Shown in pieces: positions 8,669 through 17,798 of a stretch of 64,000 nucleotides of DNA. Location: the NCBI RefSeq assembly GCF_002741945.1, contig NZ_MDVN01000020.1, forward strand, positions 62,001 through 126,000, read 5' to 3'. The position numbers and the translations under genes were made by a program. Origin of the DNA: Gaetbulibacter sp. 4G1 (GTDB lineage Bacteria; Bacteroidota; Bacteroidia; Flavobacteriales; Flavobacteriaceae). The first letter of the stretch is position 1, and each line of letters begins with the position of its first letter. The notes beneath the pieces are model-generated. The model did not search any database. It saw nothing but the letters and a program-made list of their open reading frames with translations, and was not told the origin of the DNA.

Positions 8669-10477
8669 ATGAGCACATTCCAAGAATTAGGTCTTAATGA
8701 CGACCTTTTGCACGCAATTACAGATTTAGGTTTTGAAAAACCTAGTGAGGTACAGGAAAAAGCAATCCCAATTTTATTAGAATCGGAAACCGATTTAGTA
8801 GCATTAGCGCAAACAGGAACTGGTAAAACTGCAGCCTTTGGTTTTCCTATGCTAGAAAAAATAGATGTTGATAGTAGAACCACTCAAGGTTTAATTTTAT
8901 CGCCTACTCGCGAACTTTGTTTGCAAATTACAAACGAAATGAAGCAATACGGCAAGTACTGTAAAGGGCTTAACGTAGTGGCTATTTATGGTGGATCTAG
9001 TATTACAGATCAAGCCAGAGAAGTTAAAAGAGGGGCGCAAATTATTGTGGCAACTCCTGGACGAATGAAAGATATGATTAGCAGACGTTTGGTTGATATT
9101 TCTAAAATACAATACAGTGTTTTGGATGAAGCAGATGAAATGCTAAACATGGGTTTTAAAGAAGATATCACAGATATCTTATCGCACACACCTGATGATA
9201 AAAACACTTGGTTATTTTCTGCAACTATGCCCAGAGAAGTGGCAACGATTGCTAAAAAATTCATGCATGATCCACAGGAAATTACTGTTGGTAATAAAAA
9301 TGAAAGTACAAGTCAAGTATCTCACGAGTATTATTTAGTTAATGCTAGAGACCGTTACCAAGCATTAAAACGGTTATCGGATGCCAATCCAGATATTTTC
9401 TCTGTGGTTTTCTGTAGAACTAAACGTGATACACAAAAAGTTGCCGAACAGCTTATTGAAGATGGTTATAGCGCTGGAGCTTTACATGGAGACTTAAGTC
9501 AGAATCAACGTGATTTGGTTATGACATCTTTTCGTAAAAAACAAATACAAACGCTTGTGGCAACAGATGTTGCTGCTCGTGGTATTGATGTAGATGATAT
9601 CACTCACGTTATAAATTACCAATTACCAGACGAAATTGAAACTTATACACACCGTTCTGGTCGTACAGGGCGTGCTGGAAAAACAGGTGTTTCTATGGTG
9701 ATTGTTTCTAAAAGTGAGGTTCGTAAAATAAAAAGTATTGAGCGTATTATTAAAAAGCAATTCGAGAAAAAGGATATTCCTGATGGGGCTGATATTTGCG
9801 AAGTACAGTTGATGTCGCTTGCTAATAAAATTCATAATACAGAGGTTAATCATGAAATTGATAAACATTTATCAAATATTAATGAATTATTTGTAGACAC
9901 AGATAAAGATGAGTTAATTAAAAAATTCTTTTCAGTGGAGTTTACTCGTTTTTATAACTATTACCAAAAATCTAAAAACTTAAATGTTTCTGAAAGCTCT
10001 AGTGATAGAGAGGGTGGAAGAGATTTTAGCAGAGGTGGTAAAAACTCAACACGTTACTTCATTAATGTTGGCGGAAAAGATGGTTTTGATTGGATGAAGT
10101 TAAAAGACTTCCTTAAAGAGCAATTAAACCTTGGTAGAGATGATGTTTTTAAAGTGGAAACCAAGGACAGTTTCTCGTTTTTTAATACTGAAAACGAATT
10201 AAAAGAGAAAGTACTAGCTCATTTTACCGACTTTAAGCATGAAGGTCGTTTTGTAAATGTTGAAGTTTCTGAAAACCGTGGCGGTGGTGGAAGACGCGAC
10301 AGACGTGGTGGTGGAAGACGCGATGGAAAAAGTGGCGGAAGGCGTAGTGATAGAAAAGGAGGTTCTGGAAACAGAAGTGATAGAAGGCGTTCAGAAGGAA
10401 AGTCTAGTTCAAGCAGACGTTCAGAAAATAAGTCTAGTGATTTTGGAGCTTCAAGACCAAGGCGCTCCAGACGCTAA
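8669..10477 (+). CDS. deaD: DEAD-box ATP-dependent RNA helicase with DbpA-type RNA-binding domain and RGG tail
   Basis: The 602-residue protein has the Q motif (FQELGLNDDLL...), Walker A AQTGTGKT near residue 47, DEAD box VLDEADEM near 152, SAT motif near 184 and motif VI HRSGRTGRAGK near 329. A DbpA/CsdA-type RRM-like domain follows at about 460-535 (RYFINVGGKDGFDWMKLKDFL). The last ~65 residues are Arg/Gly/Ser-rich, typical of RNA-binding tails. It probably unwinds structured RNA during ribosome assembly and cold adaptation. Its leader is about 120 nt long and folds into a stable hairpin, which suggests post-transcriptional control. DeaD/CsdA and DbpA are hard to separate by eye; the domain order fits DeaD/CsdA-like flavobacterial proteins. 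Confidence 0.92.
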   Translation: MSTFQELGLNDDLLHAITDLGFEKPSEVQEKAIPILLESETDLVALAQTGTGKTAAFGFPMLEKIDVDSRTTQGLILSPTRELCLQITNEMKQYGKYCKGLNVVAIYGGSSITDQAREVKRGAQIIVATPGRMKDMISRRLVDISKIQYSVLDEADEMLNMGFKEDITDILSHTPDDKNTWLFSATMPREVATIAKKFMHDPQEITVGNKNESTSQVSHEYYLVNARDRYQALKRLSDANPDIFSVVFCRTKRDTQKVAEQLIEDGYSAGALHGDLSQNQRDLVMTSFRKKQIQTLVATDVAARGIDVDDITHVINYQLPDEIETYTHRSGRTGRAGKTGVSMVIVSKSEVRKIKSIERIIKKQFEKKDIPDGADICEVQLMSLANKIHNTEVNHEIDKHLSNINELFVDTDKDELIKKFFSVEFTRFYNYYQKSKNLNVSESSSDREGGRDFSRGGKNSTRYFINVGGKDGFDWMKLKDFLKEQLNLGRDDVFKVETKDSFSFFNTENELKEKVLAHFTDFKHEGRFVNVEVSENRGGGGRRDRRGGGRRDGKSGGRRSDRKGGSGNRSDRRRSEGKSSSSRRSENKSSDFGASRPRRSRR

Positions 10478-10650
10478 TTAAAAAAGAGTCTATCGATGTT
10501 AATCGTCGAGGTTTTATTAAAATTTTGATTGTGTTTTGCCAAAAAATTAAACGTTTTTGTTAATTTTTAGTCAAAATAAAAAGCGTTATTCAATTGTTAC
10601 TATTTTGTTTAGTACTTTTATAGCTAAATTAGCGTTATTGAATTAGCATT

Positions 10651-11427
10651 ATGAAAAACTACTTATTCCTATTTACTTTTATATTAACCTCTGCATTTAG
10701 TTTTGGACAAGATGCTAGTAAAGTAATTGGTGTAGTTATAAATTCTGCTGATGACAAACCTCTTGAAAGTGTAAATATTGTTAACCTTAATCAGGTTATA
10801 GGAACTACAACAAACAACAAAGGTGAATTTCAAATTTCCGCGAAAGCGAATGATACATTACATTTTTCTTATTTAGGTTTTAAATCTATTAAAGTTAGGG
10901 TTACTAATGACTGGTTAAAGTTTGGAAGCTCAAAAATTGAGTTAACAGAATTAGCTTTAGCACTTGAAGAAGTCGTTGTAAATCAATTAAAATTAACAGG
11001 ATATTTGGAGGTTGACATTAAGCAAGTTCCTGCAGTTAACAACAATTACAGATACAGTATTTCTGGTTTACCAAGCACTGGATATGAAGCTGGAAAACCT
11101 ACAGCTGTTACAAAAATATTAGGTTCTATTTTTAATCCTGCCGATTTTTTATACCGCATGTTTGGTAAAAAACCAAATGAATTACGTAAGCTAAAAAAGA
11201 TGAAGAAAGATGACGAAATAAGAAACCTTTTAGCTTCTCGTTTTGACAGAGAAATGCTAACCGTATTACTTCAAGTTGATCGTGTAGATTTAGATGAAAT
11301 TGTAAGTCAATGCAACTACTCCAAAGGCTTTATACAAACAGCTAACGATTTGCAAATATTAGACGCTATTAGTGAATGTTACGAGGAATACAAGCTATTG
11401 AGTAGAGGACGCAGTAAACGTTTGTAA
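10651..11427 (+). CDS. Carboxypeptidase-regulatory-like domain protein
   Basis: The 258-residue exported protein begins with a signal peptide (MKNYLFLFTFILTSAFSFGQ). Residues ~24-110 form a CarboxypepD_reg-like beta-sandwich (VIGVVINSADDKPLESVNIVNLNQVIGTTTNNKGEFQI ... FSYLGFKSIKV), the same fold found at the N-terminus of SusC-type receptors, but no barrel follows. The C-terminal half is helical and charged (FGKKPNELRKLKKMKKDDEIRNLL). It is a common stand-alone flavobacterial protein with no assigned role, perhaps a periplasmic scaffold. A terminator follows. Confidence 0.75.
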   Translation: MKNYLFLFTFILTSAFSFGQDASKVIGVVINSADDKPLESVNIVNLNQVIGTTTNNKGEFQISAKANDTLHFSYLGFKSIKVRVTNDWLKFGSSKIELTELALALEEVVVNQLKLTGYLEVDIKQVPAVNNNYRYSISGLPSTGYEAGKPTAVTKILGSIFNPADFLYRMFGKKPNELRKLKKMKKDDEIRNLLASRFDREMLTVLLQVDRVDLDEIVSQCNYSKGFIQTANDLQILDAISECYEEYKLLSRGRSKRL

Positions 11428-11447
11428 TACTCATTTAAAAATAAAAC

Positions 11448-11480
11448 AAAAAGAGGAAGCAAGTTACACTTCCTCTTTTT
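11448..11480. terminator. Bidirectional intrinsic terminator
   Basis: A 12-bp perfect stem (AAAAAGAGGAAG with CTTCCTCTTTTT) around a 9-nt loop separates two convergent genes. It overlaps the stop codon of the minus-strand VOC protein gene. Confidence 0.85.
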
Positions 11481-11856
11481 TTATTGCGTTAGCATGTAAT
11501 GCTACTCGATTACCTTCTGTATCTATAAAAACACCCATAAAACCATACTCTGGGGAAATTTCGGTTTTAGGCTGATAAATTTTTCCGCCAGCTTGTTCCA
11601 CTCTATCCAGTTCGTTTTGTACATCATCACTCATAAAATACACCAACGTACCTTCTTGACTCGGTATGTAAGACTCTTGTTTAATTAAAGTTCCTGTGGC
11701 ACCTTCTTTCCCTTCTGCAAAAGGAAACCAGCCCATTAAGATACCTCCAAAATCTTGAACAGATATTTCTACATTAAAAACAGTTTCGTAAAATGCTTTG
11801 GCTCTATCCATATTACTTACAGGAATTTCAAACCAACCTACCATATTTTTTTTCAT
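11464..11856 (-). CDS. VOC-superfamily (glyoxalase-like) protein
   Basis: The 130-residue protein begins VGWFEIPVSNMDRAKAFYETVF, the hallmark first beta-alpha unit of VOC proteins. It has a second half-module ending GFMGVFIDTEGNRVALHA. Two paired beta-alpha-beta-beta-beta units form a metal or substrate cup. It resembles the PhnB/glyoxalase-like stand-alone VOC proteins; the reaction is unknown. The gene lies 5 bp downstream of the SRPBCC protein gene on the same strand, so the two are probably co-transcribed, a pairing common in Bacteroidota. Confidence 0.85.
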   Translation of the reverse strand: MKKNMVGWFEIPVSNMDRAKAFYETVFNVEISVQDFGGILMGWFPFAEGKEGATGTLIKQESYIPSQEGTLVYFMSDDVQNELDRVEQAGGKIYQPKTEISPEYGFMGVFIDTEGNRVALHANAIKKEEV

Positions 11857-11861
11857 AATTT

Positions 11862-12389
11862 CTACTTTTCTAAAATTTCTTTTAAACTTTCTAAACCTTC
11901 ATCAAAATCTTTTCCTACAGACTTTTCAAAGTTAAAAAACAACATGAAAACATTCATAGGTATTGGGTTATTACCTGTAAAACCCCAAGTTACTTTAGTT
12001 TGGTTCGCATCTATTTCATCAACTTTAATATACGCCTGAGACACCGATTTCCAGGGTTTAAAAAAACGCAATTCTGATGATATTTGCTTATTCTTCTCAA
12101 TACCTAGAATTTCTTGCTCTCCTATTCCAACCTCTTTATTCCCTTCCCATTTAGAAATAAAACCTATTTCTCCATCGGTACCCTCAAATTCTTGTTTCAT
12201 GTTTGGGTCTTTCTTTTTCCAAGGCGACCATTGATCTTGGTTTTTTATATGTTTTAAATATTCAAAAACTTCTGGTAGTGGTTGATTAATTAAAATACTT
12301 CTATTTACTTCATATGTTTTTGGGGCGATTAAAGCGAGCAATACTATAATTGCAAGAATACCTATTATGATGTAAAGCGCTATATACAT
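11862..12389 (-). CDS. SRPBCC (START/Bet v 1-like) family protein with N-terminal membrane segment
   Basis: A 175-residue product with a single hydrophobic helix (MYIALYIIIGILAIIVLLALIAP), followed by a polyketide-cyclase-like SRPBCC domain. That domain starts YEVNRSILINQPLPEVFEYLKHIKNQDQWSPW and contains TKVTWGFTGNNPIP and a long C-terminal helix. These domains bind hydrophobic ligands; the ligand here is unknown. It is upstream of, and probably co-transcribed with, the VOC protein gene. Confidence 0.85.
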   Translation of the reverse strand: MYIALYIIIGILAIIVLLALIAPKTYEVNRSILINQPLPEVFEYLKHIKNQDQWSPWKKKDPNMKQEFEGTDGEIGFISKWEGNKEVGIGEQEILGIEKNKQISSELRFFKPWKSVSQAYIKVDEIDANQTKVTWGFTGNNPIPMNVFMLFFNFEKSVGKDFDEGLESLKEILEK

Positions 12390-12434
12390 ATTTTTTCAGT
12401 TAACTAATTAAGGGATTTAAATTTACACATTTTT

Positions 12435-13085
12435 TTATGGATTATAAAAACGCTCAACAATTTCGTCATAGCTCTTAATTGTTTTTTTACACCAATCTAA
12501 ACGTTTAATAAGCATCTCTTCTTTAGTTAGTTGCCAATCGATATTAGTTAGTTTTAACTTTGTTGTAACATGCTGCAAAATAATGGCGGCAGAAACAGAA
12601 ATATTTAAACTTTCAGTAAATCCAACCATAGGAATCTTTAAAAAACAATCTGCTTGTTCTATAACCTCTTCAGATAATCCTTCAGTTTCTCTTCCAAAGA
12701 AAAAACATGATTTTTTTGTGACATCAAAAGCATCAAGTAATCCATCATCTTTATGTGGCGTAGTAGCTACTATTTGATACCCTTTCTGCTTTAAATCTTT
12801 TAAACAATCTTTTACAGAGTGAAACCTATTCACATCAACCCATTTTTGTGCGCCCATAGCAATTTCTCTATCAATACGTTTAGAATTTCGCTCTTCTACA
12901 ACATTAACCTCCTGTATACCAAATACATCGCAACTGCGTATTACAGCACTAGTATTATGCAACTGATATACATCTTCAGTAGCCACAGTAAAATGTTTAG
13001 TACGCTGCGATAAAACAGTATTGAAACGTGCTTTACGCGATTCGGTTAAATAACTTTCTAAATGTTCTAAAAGTTTTGTATCCAT
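12435..13085 (-). CDS. trmH: TrmH-like tRNA/rRNA ribose methyltransferase
   Basis: I place the start at the ATG at 13085 (MDTKLLEHLESYL); a TTG two codons upstream is less likely. The 216-residue SPOUT protein shows HNTSAVIRSCDVFGIQEVNVVEE, then FFFGRETEGLSEEVIEQAD and IPMVGFTESLNISVSAAI, the three motifs of the TrmH family. Its size and the REIAMGAQKWVDV segment fit TrmH, which methylates G18 ribose in tRNA. It is distinct from the longer SpoU protein at 5926. The target is inferred from family resemblance only. Confidence 0.85.
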   Translation of the reverse strand: MDTKLLEHLESYLTESRKARFNTVLSQRTKHFTVATEDVYQLHNTSAVIRSCDVFGIQEVNVVEERNSKRIDREIAMGAQKWVDVNRFHSVKDCLKDLKQKGYQIVATTPHKDDGLLDAFDVTKKSCFFFGRETEGLSEEVIEQADCFLKIPMVGFTESLNISVSAAIILQHVTTKLKLTNIDWQLTKEEMLIKRLDWCKKTIKSYDEIVERFYNP

Positions 13086-13167
13086 TATCAAATAAAAAAA
13101 TGTAAGTTAATAAAATTGATGAGATTCTTCTCTTTGTTCAGAATGACAGAATAACTATTTTTATAAA

Positions 13168-13848
13168 ATGAATAAGCACATAGTGATACTTACAGGAGCA
13201 GGCATGAGTGCCGAAAGTGGTATAAAAACCTTTAGAGATGCCGACGGTTTATGGGAAGGGCACGATGTTATGGAAGTTGCTACTCCTGAAGGCTTTGCAG
13301 CAAATCCAAAACTAGTTTTAGATTTTTATAATCAACGCAGAAGCCAATTATTTGAGGTTGAGCCTAACTCAGCTCATTATAGTTTAGCTAAATTAGAAAA
13401 TGATTTTAAAGTAAGTATTATTACCCAAAATGTTGATGATTTACATGAACGTGCTGGTAGTAGTAATGTTATACATTTACATGGTGAGTTATTAAAAGTT
13501 AGAAGTACTTTTGATGAAAGTGATATTAAAGATTGGAAAACGGATTTAGTTATGGGAGATACTTGTAAAAAAGGTTATCAATTACGCCCGCATATTGTTT
13601 GGTTTGGTGAAGATGTACCTATGATACCTAAAGCAATTAGCATTTGTAAAACTGCAGATATTTTAATTATTATTGGCACTAGTATGCAGGTATATCCTGC
13701 TGCGAGTTTAATGCATTATGTGCCACAAAACACAGCAACTTATTTTATTGACCCAAAACCAAATATCGATAGCAAACAAAACTTAACAGTTATAGCAGAA
13801 AATGCTACAGTAGGAATAAAGAAAGTTATTGGCTTATTAAAAAATTAA
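13168..13848 (+). CDS. cobB: SIR2-family NAD-dependent deacylase, short form
   Basis: The 226-residue class III-like sirtuin has GAGMSAESGIKTFRD (NAD binding, residues 8-22), TQNVDDLHERAG (~88-99) and the catalytic His in HLHGEL. The pair in FYNQRR matches the Tyr-x-x-Arg that gives Sirt5/CobB-type enzymes a preference for acidic acyl groups. The zinc module is eroded: the stretch RSTFDESDIKDWKTDLVMGDTCKKGYQ keeps only one Cys where CobB has several. It may thus be a zinc-free deacylase, as in other short Bacteroidota sirtuins. Its stop overlaps the end of the convergent cupin gene by 4 bp. Confidence 0.88.
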   Translation: MNKHIVILTGAGMSAESGIKTFRDADGLWEGHDVMEVATPEGFAANPKLVLDFYNQRRSQLFEVEPNSAHYSLAKLENDFKVSIITQNVDDLHERAGSSNVIHLHGELLKVRSTFDESDIKDWKTDLVMGDTCKKGYQLRPHIVWFGEDVPMIPKAISICKTADILIIIGTSMQVYPAASLMHYVPQNTATYFIDPKPNIDSKQNLTVIAENATVGIKKVIGLLKN

Positions 13849-14279
13849 CTTTTTTCAATAACTGTGATTGGTAAATCTTTAGTTCCAGCATAAAAAACAA
13901 CAATCTCAACTGGTTTATTACCTTCATTTATACCATAATGAATTTTATTTACCAATTCAACAATAACATCACCTACTTTTAAGTGAAGAACATTTCCTTC
14001 TATATCGACTACTTTTAGTTTTCCTTTTAGTAAAATTCCAGAATTAATTACTGGATGATAATGCTTATGAAGTGTTGTTTTTGGTGGAATAGTTATTTTT
14101 AAAACCGTTATTTTTGGCTCTCCTTCCGGGTAACTTGGAAGCTTATCTCCATTCCAGCTTTTTGTAGTTTCAACTAACTTTACAACTTCTATTTTTTGGT
14201 TCTTTTTTACCGCACAAGACGATAATAAAATCATAGTTAATGCTATACAAGCAAGCTTAATTTTTATTTTTAGTATCAA
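13845..14279 (-). CDS. Cupin-domain lipoprotein
   Basis: A 144-residue product. The probable TTG start at 14279 gives a lipoprotein signal (KIKIKLACIALTMILLSSC); the first ATG is too late to leave a signal peptide. A single cupin barrel follows: PPKTTLHKHYHPVINSGILLKGKLKVVD supplies His and Glu/Asn-type ligands, and LKVGDVIVELVNKIHYGINEG supplies the second motif. Function unknown; such cupins bind a metal or small molecule. The start overlaps the end of the glycosyltransferase gene by 23 bp, indicating co-transcription. Confidence 0.75.
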   Translation of the reverse strand: MILKIKIKLACIALTMILLSSCAVKKNQKIEVVKLVETTKSWNGDKLPSYPEGEPKITVLKITIPPKTTLHKHYHPVINSGILLKGKLKVVDIEGNVLHLKVGDVIVELVNKIHYGINEGNKPVEIVVFYAGTKDLPITVIEKS

Positions 14280-15513
14280 TATTTTTATTTTTCTCTTCTA
14301 TCCATTTACTCATAAACTTGGTGCTTTGTTGTGTATTATGCAACAACATTTGTCCAATAAAGTTCTGCAGTCGTTTTTCGTTAAGATGTTTAATTGTCTC
14401 TTCTACTCTATTTAAAAAAAATTGCTGGTGTATAAGTTTACCAAAACGGGTATTGATTATTGAAAATCCATTTTGCTGCTTTGAATTCCATAAATCTTCA
14501 TCATTATATAGTTGAGCAGCTTTATTTACAAATTCTTGTGGTTTATCTTCTACAAATCCATTGGTTTCTAAATTTCCAAACATTCCTTCAGCTGCCATAT
14601 TAGTCATTACACAAGGTGTTCCATTTTGCATCGCATCAACTAATTTTCCTTTTAAACCTGCACCAAAACGTATAGGCGCCAAGCATATTTTAGCCTGTTG
14701 CATTACTTCATTTACATCTTCGATAAATCCTTTTATTAAAAACCTTTCTTTTTTATTATGCAATTGATTTACTTTTTGGGATGCATAAGCACCATAAATA
14801 TGTAATTCGGCCTTTGGTAATTGCTTACTAATTAATGGCCAAATAGTTTCTTTTAAATATAAAACTACATTATAATTAGGTTCATGCAAAAAATTACCAA
14901 TAGCTATAAAATGTTGACGATCTTTAAATTTTGGTAAACTTTCTGCATTTTTTTTTGAAACCTCACTAAGCATAAACGGTAAATACACTAGCAGCGACTC
15001 ATCAACTTTAAATTGATTTTTAAGAATTTCCATTTCTGCTTCCGAAATTATCAAACTTAAATCACTTCTATAAATACTAGCAATTTCTCTTTTTGATGAG
15101 TCATTAAATAAATATTCTATATTAAAATTACTTCCGTCTTTAAACGCTTGCTGCCTTCCTTTTCTTAAACAATGTAAATCTTCGGTATCAAGAATTCTTA
15201 AAGCGTTGGGGCAATGTTCTGCAACACGCCATCCAAATTGTTCTTCCATCATAAAACGATCAAACAATACAATACCTGGATTCAACTTATTTACAAAAGC
15301 ATCAAAACTTGCATCGTTTAATTCAATACTTTTTTCTGTAACTCCAATACTTTCAAGGTTAAAAGCATTCTTGCTTTTTGCACAAGGCGTAGCAAATGTA
15401 ATTTTATAATGTTGCAATAAAAAAGTTTCAATTAATTGCATCATTCTGCTTCCAGCAGCAGAACTTTGGGGCTCTGGCCATACAAAACCTATAATGAGTA
15501 AATTTTTATTCAT
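14257..15513 (-). CDS. GT-B glycosyltransferase (group 1 like)
   Basis: The 418-residue cytosolic protein has an N-terminal Rossmann-like half (LLIIGFVWPEPQSSAAGSRMMQLIETFLL) and a C-terminal half with AIGNFLHEPNYNVVLYLKETIWPLI, then HIYGAYASQKV, and ICLAPIRFGAGLKGKLVDAMQNGTPCVMTNMAAEG. The last block is the donor-binding E/G-rich motif of GT4-type enzymes (Glycos_transf_1). Acceptor and donor are unknown. It stands apart from any sugar cluster, upstream of a cupin lipoprotein gene. Confidence 0.82.
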   Translation of the reverse strand: MNKNLLIIGFVWPEPQSSAAGSRMMQLIETFLLQHYKITFATPCAKSKNAFNLESIGVTEKSIELNDASFDAFVNKLNPGIVLFDRFMMEEQFGWRVAEHCPNALRILDTEDLHCLRKGRQQAFKDGSNFNIEYLFNDSSKREIASIYRSDLSLIISEAEMEILKNQFKVDESLLVYLPFMLSEVSKKNAESLPKFKDRQHFIAIGNFLHEPNYNVVLYLKETIWPLISKQLPKAELHIYGAYASQKVNQLHNKKERFLIKGFIEDVNEVMQQAKICLAPIRFGAGLKGKLVDAMQNGTPCVMTNMAAEGMFGNLETNGFVEDKPQEFVNKAAQLYNDEDLWNSKQQNGFSIINTRFGKLIHQQFFLNRVEETIKHLNEKRLQNFIGQMLLHNTQQSTKFMSKWIEEKNKNIDTKNKN

Positions 15514-15593
15514 GAAAATTTTCTAAAATCTTAAAAACCAAGTTTTAAGTCTATATGCTTCGTAATTACAATTTGATTTTTTAGATTTTATGT

Positions 15594-16067
15594 TTATTCT
15601 GGTTTTGGCTCTAAGCTATACTTAAGCCGCACTTGTTTTGCCCAATCAATAATAGCTTTTCTTTGTTCATCATTAAGCTTAGCTTCTTTATGCGTCCAAG
15701 TATAAGAGTTTAATGGCATTGTTTTGTCTTCTACCATTTCAATTAGTTCTTCAAACTTATGATCTTTTCGTTTTGTAGAATTTCCTTCCCATTTAGACAT
15801 ATTAAAGTGTCCTTTTCCATGTTTAATATGACTCGCAAGCCAATAGTTTATTGGTGTAATATTATTATACCAAGGGTATCGTGTTACATCGCTATGGCAA
15901 TCGTTACAACTTTCTTTTAAAATAAGCTTTACATCTTCAGGCGGGTTAGTTTCTGCTAAAAAAGCATCTATTGATGCTAAATCTCCTGCATTTTTATCTG
16001 GTCTAAAAAATTGAGATATTAACAGTACAATAAGTATAAGCCAAAGAATCTTTTTTATAATTTTCAT
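15594..16067 (-). CDS. Haem-binding domain protein (Haem_bd type)
   Basis: A 157-residue exported or membrane-anchored protein starting with a hydrophobic helix (KIIKKILWLILIVLLISQFF). It holds one c-type haem motif, CNDCH, near residue 54, followed by SDVTRYPWYNNITPINYWLASHIKHGKGHFNMSKWE. This pattern defines the Haem_bd family found in Bacteroidota, often annotated as cytochrome c-like. It should carry one covalent haem in the periplasm; the redox partner is unknown. Single gene, divergent from the HEAT-like protein gene. Confidence 0.85.
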   Translation of the reverse strand: MKIIKKILWLILIVLLISQFFRPDKNAGDLASIDAFLAETNPPEDVKLILKESCNDCHSDVTRYPWYNNITPINYWLASHIKHGKGHFNMSKWEGNSTKRKDHKFEELIEMVEDKTMPLNSYTWTHKEAKLNDEQRKAIIDWAKQVRLKYSLEPKPE

Positions 16068-16105
16068 TTTTGGTAATTTTAGAAACTTAAAAATAAGAAA
16101 ACCTT

Positions 16106-16672
16106 TTGACTACTGAACAACTCTACGAAGAATTAAATTATGTAAATCATTCGCGTGAAAAGCGATTGTATTATGCACACTTAATGCAAGACAATCCAAA
16201 TCTAGTCCCAAAGTTGTTAAAAATTCTTTTTATGGTAGATGATAAAATTTCACCTAGAGCTGCTTGGGTTTTCGAATTTATGTGCAATGATAATATTGAC
16301 ACCATAATTCCTTACTTAGATTATTTTACAAAAAACATACATAAAGTTCATTTAGATTCTGCTGTTCGACCTGTAGCAAAAATTTGTGAGTTTCTAGCAA
16401 AATCTTATACCTCTAAAACTACCAATAATATAAAAAAGGGTTTAACTGAAGCCCATAAAGAGCGTATTATTGAAGTTTGTTTTGATTATATGATTAATGA
16501 TGAAAAAATTGCACCAAAAGCCTATTCGATGAACACACTTTTTTTATTTGGAAAAGATTACGATTGGGTACATCCAGAATTAGCACTAATTTTAGAACGT
16601 GATTTTCAAATGCAAAGCTCTGGTTTTAAAGCAAGAGCTCGGCATATTTTAAAAAAAATTAAAGCCGCATAA
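16106..16672 (+). CDS. HEAT-repeat-like protein conserved near purB
   Basis: A 188-residue all-helical protein starting at TTG 16106 (MTTEQLYEELNYVNHSREKRLYYAHLM). Helical pairs such as PNLVPKLLKILFMVDDKISPRAAWVFEFM look like HEAT/ARM units. Similar short proteins near purB in flavobacteria are often labelled adenylosuccinate lyase by transferred annotation, but no lyase signature is present here. It may be a protein-interaction module. Its end overlaps the convergent DUF1028 gene by 14 bp. Confidence 0.65.
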   Translation: MTTEQLYEELNYVNHSREKRLYYAHLMQDNPNLVPKLLKILFMVDDKISPRAAWVFEFMCNDNIDTIIPYLDYFTKNIHKVHLDSAVRPVAKICEFLAKSYTSKTTNNIKKGLTEAHKERIIEVCFDYMINDEKIAPKAYSMNTLFLFGKDYDWVHPELALILERDFQMQSSGFKARARHILKKIKAA

Positions 16673-17639
16673 TATTTTTAAGCTCATCTTTTGAAATAAC
16701 CAAAAGTTTACTTTTCACCAATCGGGGCACTAATAATTTCCAATTATTGTCTTGACTAAAAATAGATTTCAAAATTGGTTTTGCTTTTTCAAACTCTTTA
16801 TTATTTACCAAGTTTATTGCGTACCAATATTTCATTTCGATATTATTTGGAAACAGCTTTTGAGCTTCAAGGTACAATTTCTCAGCTTCAATAGAGTTTC
16901 CTGCTTCCATAGCTAAGTCACCATTATTCATAAAATCATAGGCTTTATGAATTTTGATTAATCTTTCTAATTCTTTTATAGGGTTTTCATGATCTTCAAC
17001 CCTTAAATCCATAACAGTGTCTTCCCAATAATTTCCAGTGGCTTCGCCCTTTACTATTAAAATTGCAGCAGATTGTTTTCCTCTTATATCTCCTTTTTCA
17101 TTTTCGGCAGCTTTTAAAGAAGCTAAAATTCGTTCACTTAAACTTCCTTTAGTAGTTTCGAAAGCTTTAGCCATAGCATTCCAAACTGTATTATTAAGCA
17201 TCATATTTGCTTGTACCGAAAAGTTTTTCCCTTGTCTATGTCCTGCTTCTTCAATACATAAATTACCAGTATGCGTTGCAACTTGTCCTTTTTTATTTAG
17301 AAATGCAACCTGTCTATACATTTCGCCTTCATCATTTTTAATTAAGACTTTCAATGCTTGCTCTGGAGATAACCCTTCTCCCATAAGAGTCAATCCTTTT
17401 GGTCCATAACTAGGGTTAACTAATGATTGTGTTGCCACAACACCAACACCTGCTTTACCATAAGTAACAACACTACCTACACTAAACCAATGAGATTGTA
17501 CAGCAACACCCATATCTCCAGTAATAGAATCTCGAGCTACAATAGAATATGTATGTGTAAAAGGTTCTGACTTCTTATAGCTTTGTGCTGTTATAACTTG
17601 AGATATGATAAATGTAATTAAGAAAATAATGTTTTTCAT
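16659..17639 (-). CDS. Secreted DUF1028 protein (Ntn-hydrolase-like) with TPR-like tail
   Basis: I start it at the ATG at 17639, which begins a signal peptide (MKNIIFLITFIISQVITAQ). The 326-residue product has a DUF1028 domain up to ~residue 220: YSIVARDSITGDMGVAVQSHWFSVG, GVVATQSLVNPSYGPKGL and RGKQSAAILIVKG are typical. DUF1028 proteins have an Ntn-hydrolase-like fold, but the reaction is not established. The remaining ~100 residues are paired helices like a short TPR (ENPIKELERLIKIHKAYDFMNNGDLAMEAGNSIEAEKLYLEAQKLFP). It diverges from purB. Confidence 0.82.
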   Translation of the reverse strand: MKNIIFLITFIISQVITAQSYKKSEPFTHTYSIVARDSITGDMGVAVQSHWFSVGSVVTYGKAGVGVVATQSLVNPSYGPKGLTLMGEGLSPEQALKVLIKNDEGEMYRQVAFLNKKGQVATHTGNLCIEEAGHRQGKNFSVQANMMLNNTVWNAMAKAFETTKGSLSERILASLKAAENEKGDIRGKQSAAILIVKGEATGNYWEDTVMDLRVEDHENPIKELERLIKIHKAYDFMNNGDLAMEAGNSIEAEKLYLEAQKLFPNNIEMKYWYAINLVNNKEFEKAKPILKSIFSQDNNWKLLVPRLVKSKLLVISKDELKNIMRL

Positions 17640-17765
17640 TTTAGCGGAATTTGTCAATAAATATACTTATTTATAAGAAAACCTTAATTGATTAAAGTTT
17701 TCAAACTCTTTTTATTATTAACCAAAAAACTAAAAAGCATACCTCATTCTTCTACACAAAAATAG

Positions 17766-17773
17766 TATCTTTG
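17766..17773 (+). promoter_or_regulatory. Bacteroidota -7 promoter element TATCTTTG of purB
   Basis: An exact TAnnTTTG match lies 26 bp before the purB start codon. I see no clear TTG -33 element at the expected distance. Confidence 0.6.
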
Positions 17774-17798
17774 CCTCTTCTTAAAAACAACACAAAGC

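Noticed and set aside
16106-16672. Label of adenylosuccinate lyase for the HEAT-like protein
   Set aside because: It lacks the lyase signature and length; the true purB is at 17799.
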